A stretch of 64,000 nucleotides of DNA from Arthrobacter sp. NicSoilC5. Its GTDB lineage: Bacteria; Actinomycetota; Actinomycetes; Actinomycetales; Micrococcaceae. The first letter of the stretch is position 1; each line of letters begins with the position of its first letter. Positions 18,172 through 27,465 of the stretch are shown piece after piece. Both the position numbers and the translations under genes were made by a program. A model generated the notes under the pieces. It was not told the origin of the DNA and ran no database searches. It worked only from the letters and a program-made list of their open reading frames with translations. The stretch is from contig NZ_AP024660.1 of assembly GCF_019977395.1 (NCBI RefSeq), forward strand, positions 3,286,001 to 3,350,000, given 5' to 3'.

Positions 18172-18175
18172 CCCG

Positions 18176-18559
18176 CTAAGCCACCACCGCTCCGGGCCGT
18201 GCGGCGGGTCCGGCCGGCGCCGTGCATGCGGCCCTCGCCGGATCTACCACGGCAAGCTGGCCGGTCGTGTCCGGGACGCCGGGAAGGTGTATGGCAGGGG
18301 CCTCGGCGCCGGCCTCCGTACCGCGGGCGCCGCGCAGGCGGAGGAGCGAAACGGCGGAAATGAGGAGCCACGCGGCGTTGGTGGCTACTGAGGGCCACGC
18401 CTCGTGGAAGGCGCCGTTGAGGATAAAGGCAGCGGCGCCGAGGAGGTTGGCGCCTTGGAACGCCCGGCCGGCCTTCACCCACCCCATGGAGACCGACAGA
18501 AACGCGGTCAGAATCAAGGCGGCGCCGGCCCAACCGGAAATTTCCCAAACGAGTTCCAT
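18176..18559 (-). CDS. CBU_0592-like small membrane protein
   Basis: A 127-residue protein. The first 75 residues form three hydrophobic helices with the pattern of CBU_0592-type proteins: ISGWAGAALILTAF, then ANLLGAAAFILNGA, then WPSVATNAAWLLISA. The C-terminal 50 residues are Ala/Pro-rich and probably disordered. The function is unknown. It is divergent from the LysR gene across 92 bp with an imperfect inverted repeat. Five bases separate its stop from the GH43 stop. Confidence 0.75.
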   Translation of the reverse strand: MELVWEISGWAGAALILTAFLSVSMGWVKAGRAFQGANLLGAAAFILNGAFHEAWPSVATNAAWLLISAVSLLRLRGARGTEAGAEAPAIHLPGVPDTTGQLAVVDPARAACTAPAGPAARPGAVVA

Positions 18560-18585
18560 TGGTGTCCTTTCGTAAATCGTTACCT

Positions 18586-18629
18586 AATGGCAATTCTGGG
18601 GGCCCGTAGACGTGTAGTTCAATTGCATT
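18586..18629. promoter_or_regulatory. imperfect inverted repeat in LysR divergent region
   Basis: AATGGCAATT (18586-18595) and AATTGCATT (18621-18629) are near-complementary arms 25 bases apart. They lie in the AT-rich gap between the small membrane-protein gene and the divergent LysR gene. LysR regulators usually bind such spaced sites next to their own gene. No experimental support; position and symmetry only. Confidence 0.35.
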
Positions 18630-18651
18630 CTTCTGCACTCCTGGTTTAGAA

Positions 18652-19584
18652 ATGCTTAACATGGACATGGATCCCCGCCGGCTGCTCGTGCTGCTGGCTG
18701 TCGCCCGGACCGGCGGCGTGCTCGCAGCCGCCGATGAACTGCACCTCACGCCCTCCGCGGTGTCCCAGCAAATCACCAAGCTGGAGCGGGAAACCGGGCA
18801 TGCGCTGATGGTCCGCACCCCGAAGGGGTCTGTGCTGACTCCTGCGGGCCTTGCCATGGCTGAAGCCGGCGAGGAGATTGAACGCGCCCTCAGTGTTGCC
18901 CGGATCCGGATGGAGAGCGGGGCCAACATTTCAGGTGTGGTGCGGCTGGGCGGCTTCACCAGTTTCATCCGCACCGTGGTGATCCCCCGGCTGCCTGAGT
19001 GGCGGAGCAAATATCCGCAGCTCCAGATCCGCATCGTGGAGGACGATTTTCCAGCCCTGCTGCGGCTTCTCCGGCAACGCCAGCTCGACGCCGTGGTGGT
19101 GGAACACGACTCCACCACCGCCGGCCAGCTTTCACTCGGGGCAGGAATGATCGAGGAACCTCTGCTGGATGAACCGTGGAGGCTGGCGGTGCCCACCGGA
19201 GCGCTGCTTAGCACTGAAAGCGTGGACCTTGCCCGGCTGCCGCTTCCCTGGCTCGGGGTGGATTCCGCAGCCGCGAACTCCGCAGTATTGGGGCGGCTGC
19301 GCCATTCAACGGGCGCCAGTATGGAGACTTCGCACCAGTACCAGGAGACGCTGACGGCGCTGGCACTGGTCGCTGCCGGCGAAGGGGTTGCCATCGTGCC
19401 CACGCTGGCCCTGGCTGGCGTGGCCCATGAAGGGGTGGACATCCTTGACGTTCCCGGGCTGGGGACACGGCGCATCGTCCTGCGGCGGTTCGACGGGCGC
19501 CGGCGTTCCAGCACCCCGGTGGACACCGTGGCGCGGCTCCTGCGCGAATCAGCGGCGGCGTTCGATACGCGGTCGGCGTCCTGA
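18652..19584 (+). CDS. LysR family transcriptional regulator
   Basis: A 310-residue regulator. The winged helix-turn-helix covers about residues 8-65 (AVARTGGVLAAADELHLTPS, then VSQQITKLERETG). The effector domain has the two usual lobes, beginning GVVRLGGFTSFIRTVVIP. In-frame ATGs at 18661 and 18667 are alternative starts. It is divergent from the CBU_0592-like gene, its likely target. It is followed after 142 bp by a cation/proton antiporter gene. The effector is unknown. Confidence 0.9.
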   Translation: MLNMDMDPRRLLVLLAVARTGGVLAAADELHLTPSAVSQQITKLERETGHALMVRTPKGSVLTPAGLAMAEAGEEIERALSVARIRMESGANISGVVRLGGFTSFIRTVVIPRLPEWRSKYPQLQIRIVEDDFPALLRLLRQRQLDAVVVEHDSTTAGQLSLGAGMIEEPLLDEPWRLAVPTGALLSTESVDLARLPLPWLGVDSAAANSAVLGRLRHSTGASMETSHQYQETLTALALVAAGEGVAIVPTLALAGVAHEGVDILDVPGLGTRRIVLRRFDGRRRSSTPVDTVARLLRESAAAFDTRSAS

Positions 19585-19726
19585 CCGGCCCTGATGTGCA
19601 GTCCGCGGTGCCGTTGACCCCCTGCAGGGGCATGGGTACTGTGGGCGCACAATCCGTCCGCGGCGCCGGCAGGCTGCGGATGCCTGCGGCGGGTAACGGT
19701 CCGGGCGCGCCGGCAAAAGGAGGCAG

Positions 19727-20875
19727 GTGTCGTTCTTCCAGCTTTCGCTGATCGCCGCCGTCGCGCTCCTCGGACCCTTGCTGGCATTTCCCCGGACATG
19801 GCACCTTCCCATGGTGCTCGGGCAACTGCTGGCCGGAATCGCCATCGGACGCACCGGACTGGGGCTCGTGGATTCCACAGATCCGACGTTCACGTTCGTT
19901 GCCGATGTGGGATTCGCCCTCATCATGTTCGTCGCCGGAACGCACGTGCCGGTACGGGACCAGGCCATCCGTCCCGCCCTGGGCGGCGGCGCGCTGCGGG
20001 CTGCCATCGCTGCGGCCCTCGCGGCTGCCGTAGGAACCGTCATTGCGTTCGCCTTCGGCACCGGACATGCGCCGCTCTACATCGTGCTGCTCGCTTCCTC
20101 GTCAGCCGCCCTTGTGCTGCCCATTGTCGATTCCCTGCGGCTGGCGGGACCGAAGGTCCTGACGACGACGGCGCAGGTGGCGGTGGCGGATATCGCCTGC
20201 ATTGTGGCGCTTCCGCTGGCCGTCGATCCGCCCAACGCGCCGAGGGCAGCCATCGGGGCGACCGCCGTCGCGGCGTGTTCGGTGGTGTTGTTCTTCGTGC
20301 TTCGCTGGCTGGAGCTCAGCGGCACCCGCGGTCGGGTGCATGACGTGTCCGAGGAACGGAAGTTCGCCCTGGAACTGCGGATCCAGCTTGCCTTGCTCTT
20401 CGCGCTGTCCGGGCTTGCCGTGGCGGGCCACGTGTCCGTCATGCTCGCCGGATTCTCCTTCGGACTGGTGGTGGCGGCAGTGGGTGAACCCCGCCGGCTG
20501 GCGCACCAGCTCTTCGCAGTCAGCGACGGCTTCCTGGGGCCGGTGTTCTTCGTCTGGCTGGGCGCGTCGCTGGACCTGCGCGCGCTCGCCGGCACCCCGG
20601 CCATGGTTCTCCTCGGGGTCTGCCTTGGAGCGGGGACCCTCCTGGTGCACGGCAGCCTGCGCCTGCTGGGCCAGCCGCTGCCGCTCGCCGTCCTGTCGGC
20701 ATCCCAGCTGGGCGTGCCGGTTGCCGCGGCCACCATCGGCTCCCAGCTGTCCCTGCTGGAACCGGGGGAAGCCTCGGCGTTGATCCTGGGCGCCCTCATC
20801 ACCATCGGGGCCAGCGCCGCGGCGGGTTCACGGGCTGCCCGCACCTTCGCACGGAACGCCGAGGCGCCGGCGTAG
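19727..20875 (+). CDS. cation:proton antiporter (CPA2 type)
   Basis: A 382-residue membrane protein from a GTG start just after AGGAGG. The hydrophobic pattern and the stretch HLPMVLGQLLAGIAIGRTGL match the Na+/H+ exchanger domain of the CPA2 family (KefB/NapA-like) with about 12 helices. There is no C-terminal RCK/TrkA domain, so it is not a Kef-type glutathione-gated channel. The transported ion is unknown. It stands alone, convergent with the IclR gene (6 bp between stops). Confidence 0.85.
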   Translation: MSFFQLSLIAAVALLGPLLAFPRTWHLPMVLGQLLAGIAIGRTGLGLVDSTDPTFTFVADVGFALIMFVAGTHVPVRDQAIRPALGGGALRAAIAAALAAAVGTVIAFAFGTGHAPLYIVLLASSSAALVLPIVDSLRLAGPKVLTTTAQVAVADIACIVALPLAVDPPNAPRAAIGATAVAACSVVLFFVLRWLELSGTRGRVHDVSEERKFALELRIQLALLFALSGLAVAGHVSVMLAGFSFGLVVAAVGEPRRLAHQLFAVSDGFLGPVFFVWLGASLDLRALAGTPAMVLLGVCLGAGTLLVHGSLRLLGQPLPLAVLSASQLGVPVAAATIGSQLSLLEPGEASALILGALITIGASAAAGSRAARTFARNAEAPA

Positions 20876-20881
20876 CCGGCG

Positions 20882-21712
20882 CTACCCCCGGGAGTGGGTC
20901 CACACCCCGGTGCTCGCCTGCGCCTGGAAGCCCAGGTTGCGGGACACGGCGCGGGCGGCGGCGCGGACCGCCGGGGCAAGGACGTTGGGCGGCGTGGCAC
21001 CGTCCGGAACCACGATGGACAGCGACGCCACCACGGCGCCCTGCGCATCGAAGATGGGGGAGGCCACGGATACGGTGCGGGACGGGACGGTCCGCCGGAT
21101 CATCGCGATACCGGTCCGCCGCACGTCGGACAGGGTCCTGCGCAGCTGGCCTTCGGGCATTTCGGGCACGCCGGGTTCGTTTTCCGGCGGGCGCTTCAGG
21201 ATGGTCTCCTGGAACTGCTGGTCCGCCCCGGCCAGCAACACCAGGCCGATGGCGGTGGACCTCAGCGGCGCACGGCCGCCCACCCGGTAGGCCACCTCTG
21301 TGGCGTCCTTCCCGGACAGGCGTTCGATCAGAACCGCCTCCTCGTTGTCCCGGACCGCCAGCAGCACGTGGTGCCGGGTGACCTCAAACAGGTCCTCAAG
21401 GTAGGGGAGTGCGATTTCCCGCACGCCGTGCCCGCGCGGAGAGAGGGATGCCACTTCCCACAGCCGGACCCCCACCACGTACCGGCCGTCGTCGAGCCTC
21501 TCCAGGGCACCCCACGCCACCAGCCGGGCGATCAGCCGCAGCGCCGTGGGGGCAGGCATATCCGCGTGGCGGGCCAGTTCGGACAGTGTCAGCGCGCGGC
21601 GCCGGTCGGAGAAGACGGCGAGCAGGCTCAGTGCCCGGTCGATGACGGGTTCGCCCTGTTTGGGCCGCTTTCCGCGCGCAGGCGGGGTGTCCGTTTCCGG
21701 AGTGGCAGTCAT
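20882..21712 (-). CDS. IclR family transcriptional regulator
   Basis: A 276-residue regulator. A basic, Pro-rich N-terminus precedes a winged helix (about 24-85: IDRALSLLAVFSDR, LTLSELARHADMPAPTALRL), then the IclR effector domain (about 95-265) with APLRSTAIGLVLLAG and GIAMIRRTVPSRTVSVASPIFD. It is divergent from the second rhamnosidase operon; the 160-bp gap holds the motif TTCCAACCATTGAAA. The effector is perhaps a rhamnose- or pentose-derived sugar, but this is inference from position. It is the best candidate for controlling the three promoters that share the motif. Confidence 0.92.
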   Translation of the reverse strand: MTATPETDTPPARGKRPKQGEPVIDRALSLLAVFSDRRRALTLSELARHADMPAPTALRLIARLVAWGALERLDDGRYVVGVRLWEVASLSPRGHGVREIALPYLEDLFEVTRHHVLLAVRDNEEAVLIERLSGKDATEVAYRVGGRAPLRSTAIGLVLLAGADQQFQETILKRPPENEPGVPEMPEGQLRRTLSDVRRTGIAMIRRTVPSRTVSVASPIFDAQGAVVASLSIVVPDGATPPNVLAPAVRAAARAVSRNLGFQAQASTGVWTHSRG

Positions 21713-21773
21713 GGCAGTGGTTCCTAGCGCCGTTGGCAGTTCCTGTGGCCCACGGGGAAGGCAGTGAGCTGAA

Positions 21774-21799
21774 CCACAATACTATTCCAACCATTGAAA
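21774..21799 (+). promoter_or_regulatory. putative operator, site 3 of a shared motif
   Basis: Begins CCACAATACT and contains TTCCAACCATTGAAA (21785-21799). It matches site 1 at 20 of 24 positions and the core of site 2 at 13 of 15. It lies in the divergent region between the IclR gene and the rhamnosidase gene, about 75 bp before the latter's ATG, where an IclR protein would be expected to bind. Confidence 0.6.
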
Positions 21800-21872
21800 G
21801 CTCCCTGTGGAGGGGAAGTCACGGAACGCAAAGCTGGAACTCCCAGCAACCGCACTACAGGAGTCCCGCCGC

Positions 21873-24617
21873 ATGACCGCCCCCACCCGGCTTCGGGCCG
21901 AACACCTGCCTGCGGCGCTGGGCCTGACCGTCACCACGCCCCGGCTGGGCTGGACGCCGCCCGCCGGCACCAGCAGCCAGACGGCGTACCGGATCACCGC
22001 CAGCAACGGCTGGGACACGGGCCGGCAGGAATCAGCCGCGTGCAGCGGCATCCCGTACACCGGCCCCGCGCTGGACTCCCGCAGCCGGTTCGTGTGGCGC
22101 GTCCGCACCTGGAACTCCGGCGAAGACGGCACCGAAACACCAACCGGCTGGTCCCAGCCGATGACGGTGGAACTGGGCCTCCTGCATGACACCGACTGGA
22201 CAGCGCAGTGGATCGGCGCCGACGAGCCGGAGATCCCGGCGGCGGGGGAACGCCCCGGCTACGCCTTCACCAAAACCTTCACGCTCGACGCAGCCCCGCA
22301 CAAGGCCCGCGCGTACGCCACCGCCCACGGCATCTACGAACTCTTCATCAACGGCCGCCGCGTGGGCGACCAGCAGCTCGCACCCGGCTCCACCAGCTAC
22401 AACACCACGCTCCAGGTCCAGGCCTACGACGTCATGGACCTGCTCGTCGAAGGTTCCAACACAGTCCGCGCCGTCCTCACCGACGGCTGGTACCGCGGCA
22501 CCTTCGGGTACACGCGCGACGCCGGCATGTACGGCACGCGAACAGCTTTCCTTGCGCAGCTCGAGGTGGAGTCCTCGGCCGGCCGGCAGACCATCGGCAC
22601 CGACGGCTCCTGGCTGGTGTCCGCAACGGAGATCACCAGCGCCGACCTCATGGCGGGCCAGCGGGTTGACTTCCTGATGCACGACGGCGGGAGCACGCCG
22701 TCCGCAGGCACGGCACCCGGGGCACGTCCCGCCGTCGTCCGTCCCGGCGGCTTTACGGCACTCACCGGACCCCTCGCCCCTCCCACCCGCGTGACCCGGG
22801 AACTGGTGCCGGTGTCCATCACGCGGCTGCCCAACGGCCACCAGGTGGTGGACTTCGGCCAGAACATCCACGGCTGGGTCCGGCTGTCCCAGCTGGGTGC
22901 CCCGGGAGAAACCGTCACGCTGGAATACGGCGAGGCGCTTGGGCCGGACGGTGACGTCACCCGGGACCACCTGCGGCCGCACAATTTCCGCGCACCGGGG
23001 GCCTTCCTTGATGCCGGCCAGGTGGACACCGTCACCGCCTCCGGCGCCCCGGGCGAGGTCTTCGAGCCCCGGCACACCACGCACGGGTTCCAGTACGTCT
23101 CGGTCCAGGGCCTCGCCACGGACCTGCAGCCGGCGGACATCTCCGCCTGCCTGGTCCGGACAGACCTGGAACGGATTGGCACCTTCAGCTGCAGCGACGC
23201 CCGGCTGGACAAGCTCCATGACATCGTCGAATGGAGCTTCCTGGACAACTCCTGCGAGGTCCCCACCGACTGTCCGCAGCGCGAGAAGGCCGGCTGGACC
23301 GGGGACTGGCAGCTGTTCATCCCCACCGCCGCGTACCTGTTCGACGTCACCGGATTCTCCCGGAAATGGCTCCGCGACGTCCGGGCCGACCAGTGGGAGA
23401 ACGGCGTCATCGCCAACATTTCGCCCTCGCCCGGACCCGCTGCCACCTCTGCGGAGTTCATGGCATTCACCAATGGGTCCGCCGGCTGGGGCGACGCGAT
23501 CGTCATGGTGCCGTGGGAGGCCTACCGGGCCACCGGGGACGCATCAATCCTCGCCGAAAACTGGGACGCGATGCAGCGCTGGCTGGGCTTCGTCCGGACC
23601 ACCGCCGAAACCCAGCGGCACGCAGCCCGCGCAGCCCAGGCGCCCCTCCCGGCCGCCCACGAGCAGTACCTGTGGGACACCGGCTTCCACTTCGGCGAAT
23701 GGATGGAGCCGGACGGCCCCGAACCTGACCTGTTTGCCGCCCGCACCGCGGACAACGGCATCGTGGCCACGGCCTACTACCGGCACACCACGGACCTGAT
23801 GGCCCGCATCGCCAGGGTGCTGGGGTTCGCCGGGGAAGCCGCCGCACTGGCGGAACTCTCGGCGAACATCCGGAACGCCTGGGAAACGGAATACCTGGAC
23901 GCCGCCGGGCAGGTGACCCGACCCAGCCAGGCCAACTGCGTCCGCGCCCTGGCGTTTGACCTGGTCAGCCCGGAACGCCGCGCCACCGTCACCGCGCAGC
24001 TCGCAGGACTGATCCGGGACGCCGGCACGCACCTGGGCACGGGCTTCCTGTCCACGCCCTACCTGCTGCCCGTCCTGGCGGACAACGGCGAACTGGACCT
24101 CGCCTACGAACTCCTCATGCAGGACACCGAACCGTCCTGGCTCGCCATGGTGGACCGCGGCGCCACCACCGTGTGGGAACTGTGGAACGGCATCGACGCC
24201 CGCGGCGCCGCCCGCCAGTCGCTCAACCACTACAGCAAGGGCGCGGTGGTGTCCTTCCTGCACCGGTATACCGCCGGGCTGCGGCAGGCCCACGGCAGTG
24301 CGGGCTGGGAACGGCTCGTCATCGAGCTGCGGCCCGGGGCCGGCATCACCTCCGCCACCACTTCCCACCAGGGGCCGCGCGGCCTGATCGAGGTGGCGTG
24401 GACCATTTCGGCGGGGACTGCACCGGAAGCGGCAGCGTCTGAAAGCGCACCGGACGACGGCGTGCTGACGCTCACCGCCACAATCCCCTCCGGCACCACT
24501 GCCGAGGTGCTGCTGCCCGGCCTGCCGGCCGCCGTCGTCGGCCCCGGACACCATACTTTCCTTGCCGCACCCGGCGGGGACAGCACCCAACCTGAGCTGA
24601 TGAGGAGCACACTATGA
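21873..24617 (+). CDS. GH78 alpha-L-rhamnosidase (second copy)
   Basis: A 914-residue, full-length family member. AGGAG precedes the ATG by nine bases. Order: an N-terminal fibronectin-like domain (about 1-100, with [17 protein letters not shown]), a carbohydrate-binding sandwich with [18 protein letters not shown], a second beta domain ([10 protein letters not shown]), the catalytic (alpha/alpha)6 barrel with [13 protein letters not shown] (Asp466 and the later Glu and Asp) and TTVWELW (Glu769), and a C-terminal sandwich. It has no signal peptide. It is longer than the copy at 13772 and not a tandem duplicate. ATGA overlaps couple it to two esterase-like genes. Confidence 0.94.
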   Translation: MTAPTRLRAEHLPAALGLTVTTPRLGWTPPAGTSSQTAYRITASNGWDTGRQESAACSGIPYTGPALDSRSRFVWRVRTWNSGEDGTETPTGWSQPMTVELGLLHDTDWTAQWIGADEPEIPAAGERPGYAFTKTFTLDAAPHKARAYATAHGIYELFINGRRVGDQQLAPGSTSYNTTLQVQAYDVMDLLVEGSNTVRAVLTDGWYRGTFGYTRDAGMYGTRTAFLAQLEVESSAGRQTIGTDGSWLVSATEITSADLMAGQRVDFLMHDGGSTPSAGTAPGARPAVVRPGGFTALTGPLAPPTRVTRELVPVSITRLPNGHQVVDFGQNIHGWVRLSQLGAPGETVTLEYGEALGPDGDVTRDHLRPHNFRAPGAFLDAGQVDTVTASGAPGEVFEPRHTTHGFQYVSVQGLATDLQPADISACLVRTDLERIGTFSCSDARLDKLHDIVEWSFLDNSCEVPTDCPQREKAGWTGDWQLFIPTAAYLFDVTGFSRKWLRDVRADQWENGVIANISPSPGPAATSAEFMAFTNGSAGWGDAIVMVPWEAYRATGDASILAENWDAMQRWLGFVRTTAETQRHAARAAQAPLPAAHEQYLWDTGFHFGEWMEPDGPEPDLFAARTADNGIVATAYYRHTTDLMARIARVLGFAGEAAALAELSANIRNAWETEYLDAAGQVTRPSQANCVRALAFDLVSPERRATVTAQLAGLIRDAGTHLGTGFLSTPYLLPVLADNGELDLAYELLMQDTEPSWLAMVDRGATTVWELWNGIDARGAARQSLNHYSKGAVVSFLHRYTAGLRQAHGSAGWERLVIELRPGAGITSATTSHQGPRGLIEVAWTISAGTAPEAAASESAPDDGVLTLTATIPSGTTAEVLLPGLPAAVVGPGHHTFLAAPGGDSTQPELMRSTL

Positions 24618-25603
24618 CAGTGGACCGCGCTACCGACGTACTTGACGCTTCCCGCGATGCTTCCCGGCCCGGAGGCCGCACCATTCCGCCGTTCCCGGTC
24701 TACGACGCCCCCGGCACACCGGAGCAGGCAGGCGGGGTTTCGGTGGTGCACCGCGAAGTGACGTACGCCCGGGCCATCGGTTTCCGGCCGTTGAAAATGG
24801 ACATCTGGCTGCCCCGCGAGGCCGCCGGACCCACGCCGCTGGTGCTGTGGGTGCACGGCGGTGCGTTCCAGCTGGGCGACCGCCGGGAGCTGCCGCCCAC
24901 CTTCGCGCCGGACTCCGTGTTCCGGCTGCTCAACCAGGCAGGCATCGCCTGCGCCACGGCGGACTACCGGCACGCCCTGGAAGCCCCCTTCCCGGCGCAA
25001 CTCCACGATCTCAAAGCCGCCGTCCGGTACCTCCGCGAATTCGCCGCGGAGCTGAACATCGATCCGGAACGGTTCGGCGCCTGGGGCGAATCCGCCGGCG
25101 GGCACCTCGTCGCGCTCCTGGGACTCACCGGAAACCGCCAGGACCTGGAGGGCGGCCTCGGCGCGCAGGGGCACCCAAGCAGCGTCAGCGCCGTCGTCGA
25201 CTTTTACGGTGTCTCCTCCCTGGCGGACATCCCGCCCATGCAGCGGCCGGCCGGGCTGTTCCCCGCCGCACTGACCGCTGCCGTGCCGCCAGGCATGTCC
25301 CTGCAGCCGGAATACATGCTGGTGGGCGGCTCGGATGACCGCGACCTGCTCGCCGCGGCCAGCCCCGTCAGCTACGTGACCCCCGGCGCCGCACCGTTCC
25401 TGCTGGTCCACGGCGACAGCGACGGCCTGGTCCCGCACTCGCAGACCGAACTCCTGGCCGCCGCCCTCGCCGAAGCCGGCGTCGAGCACGACGTGGTGAC
25501 CATCGAGGGCGGGGACCACTGTTTCTTCGGCGCGGAGGACCGGATGGAGGCCATCCTGGCAGCCGCCGTCGGCTACTTCTCACGGAAGCTGGGCGCAGCA
25601 TGA
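24614..25603 (+). CDS. alpha/beta hydrolase, esterase (BD-FAE/HSL-like)
   Basis: A 329-residue hydrolase. The oxyanion-hole motif is [12 protein letters not shown] and the nucleophile elbow GESAGG has Ser160. The acid is in [11 protein letters not shown] and the His in EGGDHCFFG. All catalytic elements are present. Position in a rhamnosidase operon suggests it removes acyl groups (acetyl, feruloyl or similar) from plant glycosides. This role is inferred from context; the family includes broad carboxylesterases. The start overlaps the rhamnosidase stop and the stop overlaps the next start. Confidence 0.87.
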   Translation: MTVDRATDVLDASRDASRPGGRTIPPFPVYDAPGTPEQAGGVSVVHREVTYARAIGFRPLKMDIWLPREAAGPTPLVLWVHGGAFQLGDRRELPPTFAPDSVFRLLNQAGIACATADYRHALEAPFPAQLHDLKAAVRYLREFAAELNIDPERFGAWGESAGGHLVALLGLTGNRQDLEGGLGAQGHPSSVSAVVDFYGVSSLADIPPMQRPAGLFPAALTAAVPPGMSLQPEYMLVGGSDDRDLLAAASPVSYVTPGAAPFLLVHGDSDGLVPHSQTELLAAALAEAGVEHDVVTIEGGDHCFFGAEDRMEAILAAAVGYFSRKLGAA

Positions 25604-26565
25604 CACCCACCAAACCTGCCGCGTCAGCGCCGGCGGCCGGCCCCGGGAACGACGCCCAGGCGCCCGACGCAGGGTTCGCGGAGTACCTGGCCAGGCCGGA
25701 AGGCCCGCAGTTCCTCAACCCGGACGCCGTGCGGTCGCCCGGGCCCGACGTCCCCATCCGAACCGTGACGGCGGACGGCCGGCACGGGCCGGTGGCCATC
25801 CGGATCTACGGTGAGGCGGCCGCTGCCGGCAGCCCCGCCCTGGTGTGGCTGCACGGCGGCGGCTTCGTCAGCGGGAGCGTTGACATCCCCGAATCGGACT
25901 ACCTGGCACGGGTGCTCGCGGCCCAGGGGACGCCGGTGCTGTCCGTAGACTACCGCCTGGCGCGCAACGGCGTGTCCTTTCCCGTCCCGCATGATGACGC
26001 CCTGGCCGGATGGTTCTGGGCGCGGAAGAACGCCGCATCCCTGGGCCTGGATCCGGACCTGCTCTGCCTGGGCGGGGCCGGTGCCGGCGGCAACCTCGCC
26101 GTGGGCGCCGCGCTCTACCTGATCGACGCCGGCAAGCCACTGCCCGCAAAACTGCTGCTGGCCTATCCCTTCCTGGACGCCGAACTCCCGCCGCCGGCCG
26201 GAGGGCTGGACGATTCGGTCATGGCCGGACTGCCGCGGCACCTGCGGTTCACGCTGGAGGACTGCATCCGGACGGCGGAGAACTACGTGGGGGGTCCGGT
26301 CAGCATGGCACCGTCCTACGCCATGCCCGGCTACGCGGACCCTGCCGGACTTCCGCCCACCGCTTTGCTTGCCTGCGAGTACGACGACGCCCGCGGCTCA
26401 ACCGAGCAGTTTGCCTCGGCATTGGAGCGGGCGGGGGTTCCGGTGTCCTACTTCCTGGCCGAGGGCGCAGTGCACGGCCATCTCAACCACACCGCAGGGC
26501 TGCCGGAGGGGCAGGCGGCACTGGACTTCCTGGCGGGCCAGCTGGCGGCGGCGCGGAGGCCTTAA
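25600..26565 (+). CDS. alpha/beta hydrolase-like protein lacking the nucleophile Ser
   Basis: A 321-residue protein of the hormone-sensitive-lipase-like hydrolase_3 family. [11 protein letters not shown] (oxyanion hole), [10 protein letters not shown] (acid region) and GAVHGHLNH (His region) are present. The nucleophile elbow, normally G-D/A-S-A-G-G, reads [10 protein letters not shown]: Gly161, codon GGT, sits where Ser is expected. If read correctly it should be inactive as a serine esterase and may be a binding or regulatory protein, a damaged gene, or a sequencing error. ATGA coupling to the preceding esterase gene is intact and the frame is undamaged. Confidence 0.8.
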   Translation: MTPTKPAASAPAAGPGNDAQAPDAGFAEYLARPEGPQFLNPDAVRSPGPDVPIRTVTADGRHGPVAIRIYGEAAAAGSPALVWLHGGGFVSGSVDIPESDYLARVLAAQGTPVLSVDYRLARNGVSFPVPHDDALAGWFWARKNAASLGLDPDLLCLGGAGAGGNLAVGAALYLIDAGKPLPAKLLLAYPFLDAELPPPAGGLDDSVMAGLPRHLRFTLEDCIRTAENYVGGPVSMAPSYAMPGYADPAGLPPTALLACEYDDARGSTEQFASALERAGVPVSYFLAEGAVHGHLNHTAGLPEGQAALDFLAGQLAAARRP

Positions 26566-26578
26566 GCGCGGAGACGGG

Positions 26579-27328
26579 TCAGGGCTGCCCTGGCGTTTCT
26601 TCGGCCGCGTGGCTGCTGGACCAGATGTCCCCCATTTCCTCGGTGGACTGCTCCACGATCCTGCTCATGGCGGCGTGCGCGGCAGCGGCCTCCCCGCGCT
26701 GGATCGCGCTGGCCACATCAACATGCAGCTGCAGCGCCTCGTGGTCCGGAAGATGCGGCATCAGGCCGTGCTGGGTCCGCCCGGCCAGCACCTCCGCCAC
26801 CAGGTTGTGCAGCTGGGAAAACATCAGGTTGCCGGAGGCATTGAGGACTGCGGCGTGGAAGTCGATATCGAGCCGCAGGAATTCCCCCTGGTCCCCGCGC
26901 TGCCCCGCGGCCCACAGCCGGGCTGCCATCGAGACAAGGTCGCTGGCCTCATCCAGGGATGCGCGTTCAGCGGCCAGGCGCGCGGCCTGCGGCTCAATGG
27001 CGCCACGCAGTTCGTTCAAGGCCCGCAGCTGCTCCAGCCGCTTGGCCGATGCCAGCCGCCACCGGATCACCTGCGGATCGTAGAGGTTCCAGCTCGCCTC
27101 GGGCTGGACCACCGTGCCCAGGCGGCGGCGGGACTCGAGCATCCCCATGGACGACAGGACGCGGGTGGCCTCCCGGATCACGGACCGGGACACCTTGTGC
27201 TGCGCCTCCAGCTCATCCAGCCGCAGGATGGAGTTCGGTGCCAGCGTTCCCTCGGCAATGGCGAGCCCCAGGTTCTCGACCAGCGATGAATGCAGGTCAG
27301 GGGACAACGCCGCCTTTGGGATGGTCAT
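26579..27328 (-). CDS. GntR/FadR family regulator (likely DgoR-type)
   Basis: About 249 residues from the ATG giving MTIPKAALSP; an ATG seven codons upstream (27349) is an alternative. The N-terminal winged helix covers about 10-75 (LRLDELEAQHKVSRSVIREATRVL) and the C-terminal FCD helical domain (about 90-235) includes LDIDFHAAVLNASGN and the metal-binding His pattern. It is divergent from the galactonate-type operon across about 135 bp, the classic place for a local sugar-acid repressor. Regulation by galactonate is inferred from the operon's enzymes. Confidence 0.87.
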   Translation of the reverse strand: MTIPKAALSPDLHSSLVENLGLAIAEGTLAPNSILRLDELEAQHKVSRSVIREATRVLSSMGMLESRRRLGTVVQPEASWNLYDPQVIRWRLASAKRLEQLRALNELRGAIEPQAARLAAERASLDEASDLVSMAARLWAAGQRGDQGEFLRLDIDFHAAVLNASGNLMFSQLHNLVAEVLAGRTQHGLMPHLPDHEALQLHVDVASAIQRGEAAAAHAAMSRIVEQSTEEMGDIWSSSHAAEETPGQP

Positions 27329-27358
27329 GAATAAATCATATGGGGGCATAGCAAGGTC

Positions 27359-27388
27359 TTGTATATGTCTGCCTTATTTGTCTATGCT
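27359..27388 (+). promoter_or_regulatory. promoter region and direct repeat before sugar-acid operon
   Basis: TTGTAT (27359-27364) and TATGCT (27383-27388) are spaced 18 bases apart and can act as -35 and -10. The same stretch has a direct repeat, TTGTATATG (27359-27367) and TTGTCTATG (27378-27386), 19 bases start to start. It is a plausible binding region for the divergent GntR regulator. Confidence 0.4.
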
Positions 27389-27465
27389 CGCTGAACAGAG
27401 CAGACGTAACGAGGCGTTTGTAACCAGCCCGCGCTGATGCGGGCCCAAAGGCAAAGGGAGTCGTA

